DNA of 30,704 nucleotides from Nitrososphaerota archaeon (lineage in GTDB: Archaea > Thermoproteota > Nitrososphaeria > Nitrososphaerales > UBA183). The stretch is taken from contig JAFLZE010000012.1 of the NCBI GenBank assembly GCA_029785685.1, forward strand, positions 1 through 30,704. Direction: 5' to 3'. Each line of letters begins with the position of its first letter. Position 1 is the first letter of the stretch. Positions 21,695-29,124 of this stretch are shown here, piece after piece. The translations under genes were made by a program, and so were the position numbers. The notes under the pieces were generated by a model that saw only the letters and a program-made list of their open reading frames with translations, was not told the origin of the DNA and searched no databases.

Positions 21695-21854
21695 CTCGAT
21701 GGATGTTATCCCTTCCCTGGAGTTTCACTGCACCCCTCGGAAACGGGTCCTCGCCCAGCTCCTCCAGTCTCGACAGAATCCTCTTCTTCATGATTTGGTC
21801 CAACGTTCCCAGCTCCCTGACCGCCCTCTTGGAGAGCCTTACCTCGTACTTCAA
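21594..21854 (-). CDS. relE: RelE/ParE-family toxin
   Basis: An 86-residue toxin with the family start YEVRLSKRAVRELGTLD, the KKRILSRLEELGEDPFP helix and the core HRVRVGDYRVLYEV, followed by LVLVDKIDHRSGVYGP. RelE toxins cleave ribosome-bound mRNA; ParE relatives hit gyrase. This sequence is nearer the archaeal RelE type. Its ATG overlaps the antitoxin stop (ATGA). It looks intact. Confidence 0.9.
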   Translation of the reverse strand: MKYEVRLSKRAVRELGTLDQIMKKRILSRLEELGEDPFPRGAVKLQGRDNIHRVRVGDYRVLYEVLSTERLVLVDKIDHRSGVYGP

Positions 21855-22036
21855 CTGAACGAGTTCTTGGTTTCAGCTAGCGATACGGTCCTTCCTTCTT
21901 TCAGATCCGAGCGTCCTTCCTCGATGGCCTGAACGTCTTCCCTGGTGGCGATAGCGTCAAATGCCCGTTCCAAGGCGGTTATCCGTTTCTTCATTTGGCG
22001 AACCTCGCCCTTCAGTTCTTCGTAGCCCGCTTTCAT
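21851..22036 (-). CDS. RelB-like antitoxin
   Basis: A 61-residue, highly charged protein. A long helix (residues 5-32) is followed by the archaeal antitoxin tail DVQAIEEGRSDLKEGRTVSL, which wraps the toxin. It is directly upstream of, and coupled to, the RelE-type gene, the standard type II order. No DNA-binding ribbon-helix-helix is obvious, so autoregulation is uncertain. Confidence 0.82.
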   Translation of the reverse strand: MKAGYEELKGEVRQMKKRITALERAFDAIATREDVQAIEEGRSDLKEGRTVSLAETKNSFS

Positions 22037-22063
22037 GATTATACAGTTCAGATACGTCCTTTC

Positions 22064-22071
22064 CTTTTAAC
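22064..22071 (-). promoter_or_regulatory. TATA-like box of toxin-antitoxin operon
   Basis: GTTAAAAG on the minus strand lies 28-35 bases before the antitoxin ATG at 22036. It is a plausible promoter for the two-gene operon. Confidence 0.4.
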
Positions 22072-22115
22072 TCCTTCGAAGCGAGCAAGGGGTTCCGCTT
22101 CATAGTCAGGTGATT

Positions 22116-22313
22116 TCATCCCTTGTAGGCGTAGGCCGTGAGAAGGACAGCGTCACCAATCAAAAAAATCGACAGAAAGATTGGGCTGAGAGGCTCAGGA
22201 AGGACGCTAAGTTGGGGAATGGTTGCCCGAAGGAACAAGTCCCCAATAGGAACAATCAGAAGGGTTATCATGACAGTCTTGACGACAAGTTTCAAGCCTA
22301 TCTGGGCAGACAT
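22116..22313 (-). CDS. small two-helix membrane protein, 65 aa
   Basis: From the ATG at 22313: a first membrane helix at about residues 8-29 (VVKTVMITLLIVPIGDLFL) and a second at about 43-62 (SPIFLSIFLIGDAVLLTAYA). A TATA box (TCTTAATATC) lies 23-32 bases before this ATG and argues against a longer start at 22382. Some small membrane proteins beside toxin-antitoxin genes are element-borne, but no function can be given. Confidence 0.6.
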   Translation of the reverse strand: MSAQIGLKLVVKTVMITLLIVPIGDLFLRATIPQLSVLPEPLSPIFLSIFLIGDAVLLTAYAYKG

Positions 22314-22335
22314 TGGATGACTCAACGGAATTGTT

Positions 22336-22345
22336 GATATTAAGA
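22336..22345 (-). promoter_or_regulatory. TATA box of the 65-aa membrane protein
   Basis: TCTTAATATC on the minus strand, 23-32 bases before the ATG at 22313. It overlaps the very end of the integrase remnant, so this promoter may have arisen at the truncation junction. Confidence 0.5.
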
Positions 22346-23119
22346 ATTCTTCCCCATTGATTTTTGGAGCAAATCCAGCCACTTGTTCCTGGCCTCGATT
22401 CCGACCCCCGCCCTCTGCCAGAGCCTGAGGATTGTGGTCCTCATAGCATGCTCGTTGACCGGATGGGGGACCGCCGGGGAGGCCTTCTTCTGCCTCCTGT
22501 CACCCTGGTAGTCGAACTTGTCCCGGAAGAGGAGAGAGTCAGAAGCCAGTCTCTCCCCGACTCTTTCCCTGCTCGCCAGGTAGTCCTTTATCGCGTCGAC
22601 GCACTCCGGCGTTCCGAATGTCTGGTACTCCTCCTGCTCCCCGGCGTAGACTGTTATCCTGCCGAGCCCCGACTTGAGGTACTCGATATCATTCAGTTTT
22701 AAGCCCGGGAGGGCGCCTATCCTGAGACCCCCCGACGCCATAATCAGTATTGCGGCCCTCTCCCTCGGAGACGCCAGCTTCAGGGCAGCCCTCACCTACT
22801 CCGCCGTGGGGGCCCTGTCCTTCGCCACCGTCTTCCCGGCCGGAGTCACCGAGCGAATCTTCTTCCAGTTGAACTGCACCTCCTCAAAGTCAAAGAAGGA
22901 TTTGAGCGTCGAGACAGATCCGTTAATCGTGGCCGGGGAGACCCCGTCCCGCCTCCGTACGATGGCCGCAATCAGCTCGTTCTCCGCCGCCCTCCTGTCC
23001 GCCCTCGCCCTCTCCAGGAGCGAGTCGGGGTCGGGGACCAGGAGCCTCTTCATCTTCGGGTATCCTTTTCTAGTCGCCTCCGCTCTTCTGGATGCGGCGA
23101 ACTCTTCCAGTATGACACG
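22340..23119 (-). pseudogene. broken tyrosine recombinase (archaeal integrase)
   Basis: The reading frame shows the core-binding domain (EEFAASRRAEATRKGYPKMK, VSPATINGSVSTLKSFFDFE) and then part of the catalytic domain (SGGLRIGALPGLKLND with the first catalytic Arg, ITVYAGEQEEYQTFGTPE). An in-frame TAG at 22796-22798 replaces what is normally a Glu/Gln codon between APTAE and VRAAL. A TGA lies at 23120-23122, and no ATG is found before 23051. The C-terminal HxxR and Tyr motifs are absent; the frame ends KWLDLLQKSMGKNS. The gene is therefore inactive by at least two lesions. It marks an old integrated element. Confidence 0.85.
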
Positions 23120-23131
23120 TCACCTGGCGAG

Positions 23132-23154
23132 AAATCTAGAAATCCCATTTAAGG
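23132..23154. promoter_or_regulatory. divergent AT-rich promoter region
   Basis: Between the integrase remnant and the micro-operon lie TCTAGAAATC (23135-23144) and ATTTAAGG (23147-23154). On the minus strand the latter reads as a TATA box for the integrase. On the plus strand the former has better spacing to the ATG at 23168. Regulation may have been shared. Confidence 0.4.
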
Positions 23155-23167
23155 AGCACACAAAATC

Positions 23168-23329
23168 ATGAGGGTAAAGCTCCTGGACGCCGCAAAGAAC
23201 CTTGAATGGTATGCCACCGTCGCTGGCAGTCCGCCAGAGACGTTAAACGCCTTCGGAAGGCAGGAGGTCGCAGCCAAATCGGCAGTGCCTGCCGTCATCA
23301 CTGGAGGAAGCGTTCATGGTCTTAAATGA
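23168..23329 (+). CDS. 53-aa hypothetical protein, first gene of micro-operon
   Basis: ATG to TGA encodes MRVKLLDAAKNLEWYATVAG, then an Ala/Val/Gly-rich part ending SVHGLK. The ATG follows an AT-rich leader (CACAAAATC), and the stop overlaps the next ATG (ATGA at 23326-23329), which strongly suggests coupled translation. It is too short for family recognition. Confidence 0.45.
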   Translation: MRVKLLDAAKNLEWYATVAGSPPETLNAFGRQEVAAKSAVPAVITGGSVHGLK

Positions 23330-23562
23330 CCATAAACCGAGAACGGTTGAAGAGCGTCCTCCGGCTCCTCGGGGCGATCCGGCCCATGCTAATCATCGAA
23401 GTGAACAGGGCAGATGTGATGATGGAATTCTGCATGAGCCGATTGTCTCATCACCGCCGCAAAGGCAGGAGGTTCACTCACAGCGAGCTAAGACTATATA
23501 GCGCTCTCAAGCGGCTGAACCAAATAGGAGGTGTGAAGAAACGCCAACACACGGAAGTCTGA
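23326..23562 (+). CDS. 78-aa basic helical hypothetical protein, second gene of micro-operon
   Basis: A helix-rich, basic protein: NRERLKSVLRLLGAIRP, ADVMMEFCMSRLSHHRRKG, then RFTHSELRLYSALKRLNQIG and a Lys/Arg end. This could be a small nucleic-acid-binding or regulatory protein, but no family is recognised. Its start overlaps the stop of the 53-aa gene, and its own stop lies inside a 9-bp inverted repeat. Base composition is lower in GC than the housekeeping genes, in keeping with mobile origin. Confidence 0.5.
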   Translation: MTINRERLKSVLRLLGAIRPMLIIEVNRADVMMEFCMSRLSHHRRKGRRFTHSELRLYSALKRLNQIGGVKKRQHTEV

Positions 23563-23611
23563 CTAAGGCGGGTAATCACCACAAAGGTGGCCTGAAGTCA
23601 GAAGTCAGACT
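23556..23611 (+). repeat. 9-bp inverted repeat with inner hairpin
   Basis: AGTCTGACT (23556-23564) and AGTCAGACT (23603-23611) are perfect reverse complements, 38 bases apart. The loop contains a second hairpin, CACC-ACAAA-GGTG, and the overlapping tandem AAGTCAGAAGTCAGA. The first arm includes the TGA of the upstream gene. No T-run follows, so a simple terminator is unlikely; a folded 3' UTR, small RNA or element end is possible. Confidence 0.55.
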
Positions 23612-23679
23612 CCCAAACTAGAGGGTAAACCAAAGGACAGCAAGATACCCAAAGTCAGGAACAAGCGGACCTACGAGAA

Positions 23680-23698
23680 GCGCTTCACCCTGAAGCGC
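23680..23698 (+). repeat. perfect 8-bp hairpin upstream of Elp3
   Basis: GCGCTTCA-CCC-TGAAGCGC forms a strong stem-loop 27 bases before the elp3 GTG. It lies in a frame that could encode a short basic peptide (KRTYEKRFTLKRKPGQNWMRQ) ending at 23724-23727, but that frame has no ATG, GTG or TTG start. It could be a structured leader or a gene remnant. Confidence 0.5.
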
Positions 23699-23724
23699 AA
23701 ACCTGGCCAGAACTGGATGCGCCA

Positions 23725-25317
23725 GTGACAGAACAGGGACTCAGTCTCGAGGACGCAGTCTCCCATGTAGCGGAGCTCATATCGAAGGGCGACGTTCGAA
23801 CCCGGCGCGACCTGGAGAAGGCTAAGAAGCGCGCCGCCTCGCTCTACGGCCTCGACAGGTATCCGTCCAACTCGGAGATCATCGCAAGGCTCCCCCGCGC
23901 CATGACCGGAGCGCTCCAGGAGCTCCTCAGGGTCCATCCGAGGAGGAGCGCGTCCGGCATAGTCGTCGTAACCGCGTTTTCCGCGCCGTTTTCATGCCCC
24001 CACGGCACATGCGTCTTCTGCCCTGGCGGCCCGCGCCTCGGGACCCCGCAGTCCTACCTCCCGCGCAGCCCCGGGATGAAGTCGGCGCTCTCGGCAGAGT
24101 TCGACCCGTTCCTGCAGGTGAGGAAGTGCCTGGCGAAGTACGGAGCCAACGGCCACGAGACCGACAAGGTCGAGACGATCATCGAAGGGGGGACGTTCAT
24201 AGCCGTGGACGAGGGCTACCAGAGGGGGTTCGTCAAGGGGGTCTACGACGGGCTCAACGGCTCGGTGTCCGCGGACCTCGAGGGCGCGCAGGCCCTCAAC
24301 GAGTCTGCGGAGAGCAGGTGCGTCGGCCTGACCCTGGAGTCGAAGCCCGACTGGTGCAGGCCCAGGGACGTCGACCTCATGCTGAGCTACGGCATCACGA
24401 GGCTCGAGATAGGGGTCCAGAGCCTCCGCGACGAGGTCCTCGAGAAGAGCAACAGGGGGCACACGGCCGAGGACTCCGCCAGGGCGTTCCAGGTCGCAAG
24501 GGACGCGGGGCTCAAGGTGACCGCCCACATGATGCCCGGGCTCCCGGGGGCGACCCCCGACGGAGACCTGGCCGACCTCCGCCGCCTCTTCGAAGACGAG
24601 GCGTTCAGGCCCGACATGTCCAAGCTCTACCCGACCCTGGTGGTCCCGGGGACCGCCCTTGCGCGCCAGTTCGACGCAGGGAAGTACGCGCCCTACGGCC
24701 TGGAGACGGTGGTAGAGCTGCTCAGCGAGATGAAGAGGTTCGTCCCGCCCTGGCACAGGATAATGAGGATACAGAGGGAGATCCCCGCCGACGAGATCGA
24801 GGGGGGTGTCAAGGACGGCAACCTCAGGCAGCTGGTCCTGAGGAGGGCCGAGGAGAAGGGGGTGTCGTGCAGGTGCATCAGGTGCAGGGAGGTCGCCCTG
24901 AGGGGCCCCGGGGAGCTGGAGGAGGACGACGCGCTCGCGTTCAGGCAGGTCAGGTACGCCGCTTCTGAGGGGACGGAGGTCTTCGGGTCCTTCGAGCTGG
25001 AGAGGTCGGGGGTCATCGCAGGGTTCGTCAGGCTGCGCGCCCCGTCGCCGTCGGCTCACAGGAAGGAGATGGCGGGGGCCGCCGTGGTCAGGGAGCTGCG
25101 GGTCTACGGGAGGGCGGTCAGGCTCGGAGGGCGCGAGGATGGCGCCTGGCAGCATCGCGGGCTGGGGGCCGCGCTGATGGGACGGGCCGAGGAAGCGGCG
25201 GCGTCGGAGCTGGGGGCGAAGACGCTCCTGGTCACCAGCGCGGTCGGGACCAGGGGGTACTACCGCGGGCTAGGGTTCGAGAGGGAGGGGCCCTACATGT
25301 CCAAGCGGCTTCGCTAA
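23725..25317 (+). CDS. elp3: Elp3 tRNA uridine(34) acetyltransferase/carboxymethyl synthase
   Basis: A 530-residue two-domain enzyme. The radical SAM domain has the cluster motif Cys91-x4-Cys96-x2-Cys99 (SCPHGTCVFCPGG), with EGGTFIAVDEGYQRGF and LEIGVQSL. The C-terminal GNAT acetyltransferase domain (about 395-530) has VVRELRVYG, QHRGLGAALMGRAEE and the end GYYRGLGFEREGPYMSKRL. Elp3 makes cm5U34 in tRNA wobble positions; archaea often encode it alone without other Elongator subunits, as here. The GTG at 23725 is the first start of the conserved N-terminal helix. GatD follows with its own promoter. Confidence 0.96.
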   Translation: MTEQGLSLEDAVSHVAELISKGDVRTRRDLEKAKKRAASLYGLDRYPSNSEIIARLPRAMTGALQELLRVHPRRSASGIVVVTAFSAPFSCPHGTCVFCPGGPRLGTPQSYLPRSPGMKSALSAEFDPFLQVRKCLAKYGANGHETDKVETIIEGGTFIAVDEGYQRGFVKGVYDGLNGSVSADLEGAQALNESAESRCVGLTLESKPDWCRPRDVDLMLSYGITRLEIGVQSLRDEVLEKSNRGHTAEDSARAFQVARDAGLKVTAHMMPGLPGATPDGDLADLRRLFEDEAFRPDMSKLYPTLVVPGTALARQFDAGKYAPYGLETVVELLSEMKRFVPPWHRIMRIQREIPADEIEGGVKDGNLRQLVLRRAEEKGVSCRCIRCREVALRGPGELEEDDALAFRQVRYAASEGTEVFGSFELERSGVIAGFVRLRAPSPSAHRKEMAGAAVVRELRVYGRAVRLGGREDGAWQHRGLGAALMGRAEEAAASELGAKTLLVTSAVGTRGYYRGLGFEREGPYMSKRLR

Positions 25318-25318
25318 T

Positions 25319-25328
25319 CCTTTAAGAC
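25319..25328 (+). promoter_or_regulatory. TATA box of gatD-gatE
   Basis: CCTTTAAGAC overlaps the end of the elp3 region and lies 24-33 bases before the gatD ATG. It predicts a leaderless gatDE transcript independent of elp3. Confidence 0.55.
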
Positions 25329-25351
25329 TGAAGAGGGGTGGTGGCGTTCGC

Positions 25352-26662
25352 ATGGGCGACCTCTCGGGCTACAAGGGCGCCGCCCTCCGGTTCCTCGAAA
25401 AGGCCGGGGCCGCGGTGGGCGACGTGCTCGAGGTCAGGGCCACCTGGGGGACGGTCACCGGGACCCTGGTCCCCAGATACCTCTACGGCGACGGCGAGCA
25501 CATCGTGATCAAGCTGAAGTCTGGATACAACGTCGGGTTGAGCCTGGGTGACCTGTCGGGGGTCAGGGTCGTCGCCAAGGGGGACCGGCCTTCCTTTTCG
25601 CCTCCTCAGCCCCCGAAGCCTTCGAAGGACCTCCCGAAGGTGCTGGTGATCGGCACCGGCGGGACCATAGCGAGCAGGATCGACTACCGGACAGGCGCGG
25701 TAAGGCCGGCGGTGACGTCCGAGGAGCTCCACGCCATGGTCCCCGAGCTCTCGCAGGTCGCCAGGGTCGAGCCAGAGATAATGTTCGACATACTGAGCGA
25801 GAACATCACCCCCGCCCACTGGACAAGGCTGGCGCGCAGGGTCGCGAAGGCGGTGGACGAGGGGGCGGACGGCGTGGTGGTCACCCACGGGACCGACACG
25901 CTGGGCTACACCGCGGCAGCCCTGAGCTTCGCCCTGGCGGGGGTCCCCATACCTGTGGTGCTGGTCGGCGCCCAGCGGTCCCCGGACAGGCCGTCGTCGG
26001 ACGCGCCTCTGAACCTGATCGCGGCGGTGAGCGTGGCCGGCACCGCGAGCTTCTCCGGTGTCTACGTCGCCATGCACCAGGGGGAGAGCGACGACAAGAT
26101 CGCGCTGCACCGCGGGACCAGGGTGAGGAAGAACCACACCAGCAGGCGGGACGCCTTCGAGTCGGTGGACGTCCCCCTCGCGGCGGTCTGGGGGAGGGGC
26201 GGGCTGGAGCACGTCGCAGACGGGCTGCCTCCGAGGGGGCGCGAATTCAAGCCGAGCCCGAGGTTCGACGGCGCGGCGGCGCTCCTGAAGTTCTATCCGT
26301 CGATGCCCGGGGGGCTGGTGAGGGCCGCCAAGAGGGCGGGCGCGAAGGTCATAGTCATGGAGGGGACGGGCCTCGGCCACGTGAGCAAGGAGGTAGCCAA
26401 GGAGCTGAGGCTGTTCATCAGGTCCGGGGGGGTGGCGTGCATGACGTCGCAGTGCGTCCGGGGGAGGCTGGACCTCAGCGTCTACGACACCGGGAGAGAC
26501 CTGACGCGCATGGGGGTCCTCCCGCTGGGCGACATGCTCGCCGAGACGGCGCTGGTGAAGGCGATGTGGGTGCTGGGGACCGGGGCGAAGGGGGAGAAGG
26601 CGAGGAAGCTGATGGCCGAGGACCTGGCGGGGGAGACCACAACCCGCACCTTCCCAGGATAG
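25352..26662 (+). CDS. gatD: glutamyl-tRNA(Gln) amidotransferase subunit D
   Basis: A 436-residue asparaginase-like glutaminase that supplies ammonia to GatE. The N-terminal domain (about 1-80) has the VTGTLVPRYLYGDGEHIVIKL barrel typical of GatD. The catalytic core follows: GTGGTIASRID with Thr105, VVTHGTDTLGYTA with Thr181/Asp182, and RVRKNHTSRRDAF with Lys260. All key residues are present. Together with GatE it converts Glu-tRNA(Gln) to Gln-tRNA(Gln), the archaeal route replacing GlnRS. Confidence 0.96.
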   Translation: MGDLSGYKGAALRFLEKAGAAVGDVLEVRATWGTVTGTLVPRYLYGDGEHIVIKLKSGYNVGLSLGDLSGVRVVAKGDRPSFSPPQPPKPSKDLPKVLVIGTGGTIASRIDYRTGAVRPAVTSEELHAMVPELSQVARVEPEIMFDILSENITPAHWTRLARRVAKAVDEGADGVVVTHGTDTLGYTAAALSFALAGVPIPVVLVGAQRSPDRPSSDAPLNLIAAVSVAGTASFSGVYVAMHQGESDDKIALHRGTRVRKNHTSRRDAFESVDVPLAAVWGRGGLEHVADGLPPRGREFKPSPRFDGAAALLKFYPSMPGGLVRAAKRAGAKVIVMEGTGLGHVSKEVAKELRLFIRSGGVACMTSQCVRGRLDLSVYDTGRDLTRMGVLPLGDMLAETALVKAMWVLGTGAKGEKARKLMAEDLAGETTTRTFPG

Positions 26663-26673
26663 GCGGGGAGCTG

Positions 26674-28551
26674 ATGGAAGCGCTCCTCGTCGGCCTGGAG
26701 ATACACCAGCAGCTGGCATCAAGCACCAAGCTGTTCTGCGCCTGCCCGCAGGTGAAGACAGAGGAGTTCCCCGGCAAGTTCGAGAGGAGGCTGAGGCCGG
26801 CCCAGAGTGAGACGGGCCACCTCGACCCGGCCGCGGTGTTCGAGTTCGCCAAGGGGAGGTCCAACCTCTACTTCTGGAGCCCGGAGTCCTCCTGCCTGGT
26901 GGAGGCGGACGAGGAGCCGCCGCACCCGCTCAGCCGCGAGGCGCTGCACGACTCCCTGCTGATCGCGGCCGCCCTCGGCTCCCACCTGATGGGGGAGGTG
27001 CACGTGATGCGGAAGATAGTGATCGACGGCTCGAACACCACGGGGTTCCAGCGGACCGCGGTGGTCGGCCTCGGGGGGTCGTTCAAGGTGGACGGCGTGA
27101 GGGTAGGGGTCCAGTCCGTGACTCTGGAGGAGGACGCGGCCCGGATCCTCGGCGAGGACGACGCCTCGCGACGCTGGGGGCTCGACCGCCTCGGGGTCCC
27201 CCTGGTGGAGATAGCGTTGGAGCCCGTCGAGGGGGACCCTGAGCTCGTCGGGCGGGTCGCGCTCCACCTTGGGAGGGTCCTGAGGTCCACGGGCAAGGCG
27301 GCCAGGGGCCTGGGGACCATACGCCAGGACATGAACGTCTCCCTTGGGGGCGGGAACGTCGTGGAGGTGAAGGGGGTCCAGAAGCTCAACCTGCTCCCCA
27401 AGGTGGTGGAGTACGAGAGACGGAGGCAGTCGATGCTGAGAAGGGTCGCGGAGAAGCTCCGGGAGAATGGGGTGCAGAAGGTGGCCTGCTCCTCGGCCGA
27501 CGCCACAGGGGCCCTGCGGGGCTCTGCGTCGCCGGTGGTTTCCAGGCTGCTGTCGGGAGGTTCCAAGGCAGTGTGCATAGCCGCCCCGGCGCTCGGTGGC
27601 CTCCTGGGGTGGGAGCCCGAGCCTGGCGTGCGCCTGGGGAAGGAGCTGGCGGAGGTGGCGAGGGCGAACGGCCTGGGCGGGGTCATCCATTCTGACGAGT
27701 TCGAGAAGCAGGGCATCCCGCAGGTCGAAGACGCCGCGCTCAGAAGCGCCCTCGGGTGCGGCAGGGGGGAAGCCCTCGTGCTCGTAATCGGCGGGGCGGA
27801 GGCCGTCGACAGGGTCGTCCCGCTCCTGGCGGCCAGGCTGTCCGCCTGTGTCGACGGCGTCCCGGCCGAGACCAGGGCCCCGACAGACGGAGGGGAGACT
27901 AGGTACATGCGCCCCAGGCCAGGCTCGCAGAGGATGTACCCTGAGACCGACATACCCGACATCGTCGTCACCGAGGCGGAGGAGGCGGAGCTCGCCCGGG
28001 AGGCGCCCGAAGACTGGCGGTCGAGGGTCGCGCGCCTGGAGCGGGAGCGGTCGCTCAGCGGGGACATGGCCCTCAAGCTCTACGACGCCGACGAGATCGA
28101 GAGGTTCGAGGAGCTCGCCGGGCGTCTCAGGCTCGAGCCGTCGTTCATCGCCTCGGTCCTGGTAGACCTCCCTGCGAGGCTGTCGAGGGAGGGGGTCGCC
28201 GAAGCAGGCTACGCGCCCTCTGCCCTGGCCCTGGCCCTGGACGCCGTCGCGGCCGGGAGGGTGGCGAAGGAGGCGGTCCCGGACGTCCTGAGGACCGCCT
28301 GGGAGAAGCGCACGACGATCGAACAGGCAGCCGTGGACCTCGGCCTGGAGCGCGTCGACGAGGCACGCCTGGCCGACATCCTCGACGACCTGGTTTCAAG
28401 GCAGGCCGCGCTCATCAGGGAAAAGGGGGACGCCGCGTTCTCGCCGCTGATGGGCGACGCCATGAAGGAGGTCCGGGGGAAGGCCGACGGCGCCCTGGTG
28501 GCACGCCTGCTGAGGGAGAAGATGGCCCGGGTCTCGCGCGCGCCGGGCTAG
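26674..28551 (+). CDS. gatE: glutamyl-tRNA(Gln) amidotransferase subunit E
   Basis: A 625-residue GatB-related kinase/transamidase that phosphorylates and amidates Glu-tRNA(Gln). The N-terminal cradle has VGLEIHQQLASSTKLFCACP, the nucleotide part reads GTIRQDMNVSLGGGNVVEVKG, an inserted GAD-like domain lies near 280-410, and a YqeY-like tail domain binds tRNA. The ATG at 26674 matches the family start (LVGLEIHQQL) and has GGCGGGGAG just upstream; a longer reading into gatD is out of phase. It is 11 bases behind gatD. Its 3' end overlaps the convergent small gene by 4 bases. Confidence 0.96.
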   Translation: MEALLVGLEIHQQLASSTKLFCACPQVKTEEFPGKFERRLRPAQSETGHLDPAAVFEFAKGRSNLYFWSPESSCLVEADEEPPHPLSREALHDSLLIAAALGSHLMGEVHVMRKIVIDGSNTTGFQRTAVVGLGGSFKVDGVRVGVQSVTLEEDAARILGEDDASRRWGLDRLGVPLVEIALEPVEGDPELVGRVALHLGRVLRSTGKAARGLGTIRQDMNVSLGGGNVVEVKGVQKLNLLPKVVEYERRRQSMLRRVAEKLRENGVQKVACSSADATGALRGSASPVVSRLLSGGSKAVCIAAPALGGLLGWEPEPGVRLGKELAEVARANGLGGVIHSDEFEKQGIPQVEDAALRSALGCGRGEALVLVIGGAEAVDRVVPLLAARLSACVDGVPAETRAPTDGGETRYMRPRPGSQRMYPETDIPDIVVTEAEEAELAREAPEDWRSRVARLERERSLSGDMALKLYDADEIERFEELAGRLRLEPSFIASVLVDLPARLSREGVAEAGYAPSALALALDAVAAGRVAKEAVPDVLRTAWEKRTTIEQAAVDLGLERVDEARLADILDDLVSRQAALIREKGDAAFSPLMGDAMKEVRGKADGALVARLLREKMARVSRAPG

Positions 28552-28847
28552 GGCTCAGCGTCCAGCACCGTCTGTCCGGCATGCAGGGCGGAGTACGGCG
28601 GCCGCTTCTCGTCGAGCGCCCGTATCCTAGAGTCGACGTAGTCCAGCTGCCCGGCCAAAAGCTTCCGATAGGCCCTGAAGAGCCTCGCCTGGTCTCCCGC
28701 CGTGGCGCCGTCTATCGACTTCACCGTCCGCGCGAACGCTCCCCCCGCCGCCTCCATGGAGTGGTCCAGGGACCTCTGTATCGCCGGGGTCGCCTTCTCG
28801 ATGGACTTCTGGGTCGTGACCACGGCCTTCTCCATCGCCTCCACCAC
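28548..28847 (-). CDS. 99-aa helical hypothetical protein
   Basis: The sequence is almost entirely helical and amphipathic: EAMEKAVVTTQKSIEKATPA, SLDHSMEAAGGAFARTVKSI, then QARLFRAYRKLLAGQLDYVD and RIRALDEKRPPY. A coiled-coil or helical-bundle protein is likely. GTG at 28847 is the first start after a TAG near 28922. No family recognised. It ends inside the gatE stop (4-base convergent overlap). Codon use is like its neighbours, so it is probably a native lineage-specific gene. Confidence 0.6.
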   Translation of the reverse strand: MVEAMEKAVVTTQKSIEKATPAIQRSLDHSMEAAGGAFARTVKSIDGATAGDQARLFRAYRKLLAGQLDYVDSRIRALDEKRPPYSALHAGQTVLDAEP

Positions 28848-29033
28848 GGACTTCAGCGCCTGCCTGGGGGTGCGGGGTCGGGGCTCGGCGCCCAGCTCAG
28901 GTCCTCTCCTCGGACAATGCTATGCGAGTCATGGACGCTGCGCGCGAGCGCCAGCGATTTGAATCTACGGAGTTGAACGCCCCCGGGGAGGCGGCACGGG
29001 CGCCAGGGGAGCGGAGTCAGCCTCACAGCAGTT

Positions 29034-29042
29034 TTTATAAAA
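29034..29042 (+). promoter_or_regulatory. strong TATA box before the membrane protein gene
   Basis: TTTATAAAA at 29034-29042 is the best TATA box in the window. Transcription should start near 29062, in the middle of the open frame that extends the downstream membrane protein. The rest of 28848-29124 holds no other gene I can support. Confidence 0.65.
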
Positions 29043-29124
29043 CTCGATCGAGCGGTCACACTGCGGCAGGCAGGCGATCGCGATAGTCTTCAGCACGTAC
29101 GCCAACTTTTACCTCGGCCTGAGT

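Noticed and set aside
22796..22798. Amber codon in the integrase as pyrrolysine or programmed readthrough
   Set aside because: The gene also lacks an N-terminal start and its catalytic C-terminus, and no pyrrolysine genes are visible; a nonsense mutation in a decaying gene is simpler.
23992..28076. Very long antisense open frames (over 300 codons) opposite elp3, gatD and gatE
   Set aside because: They mirror GC-rich codons of the real genes, are rich in Arg/Pro/Gly/His, and contain no domain pattern; the sense genes have complete catalytic motifs.
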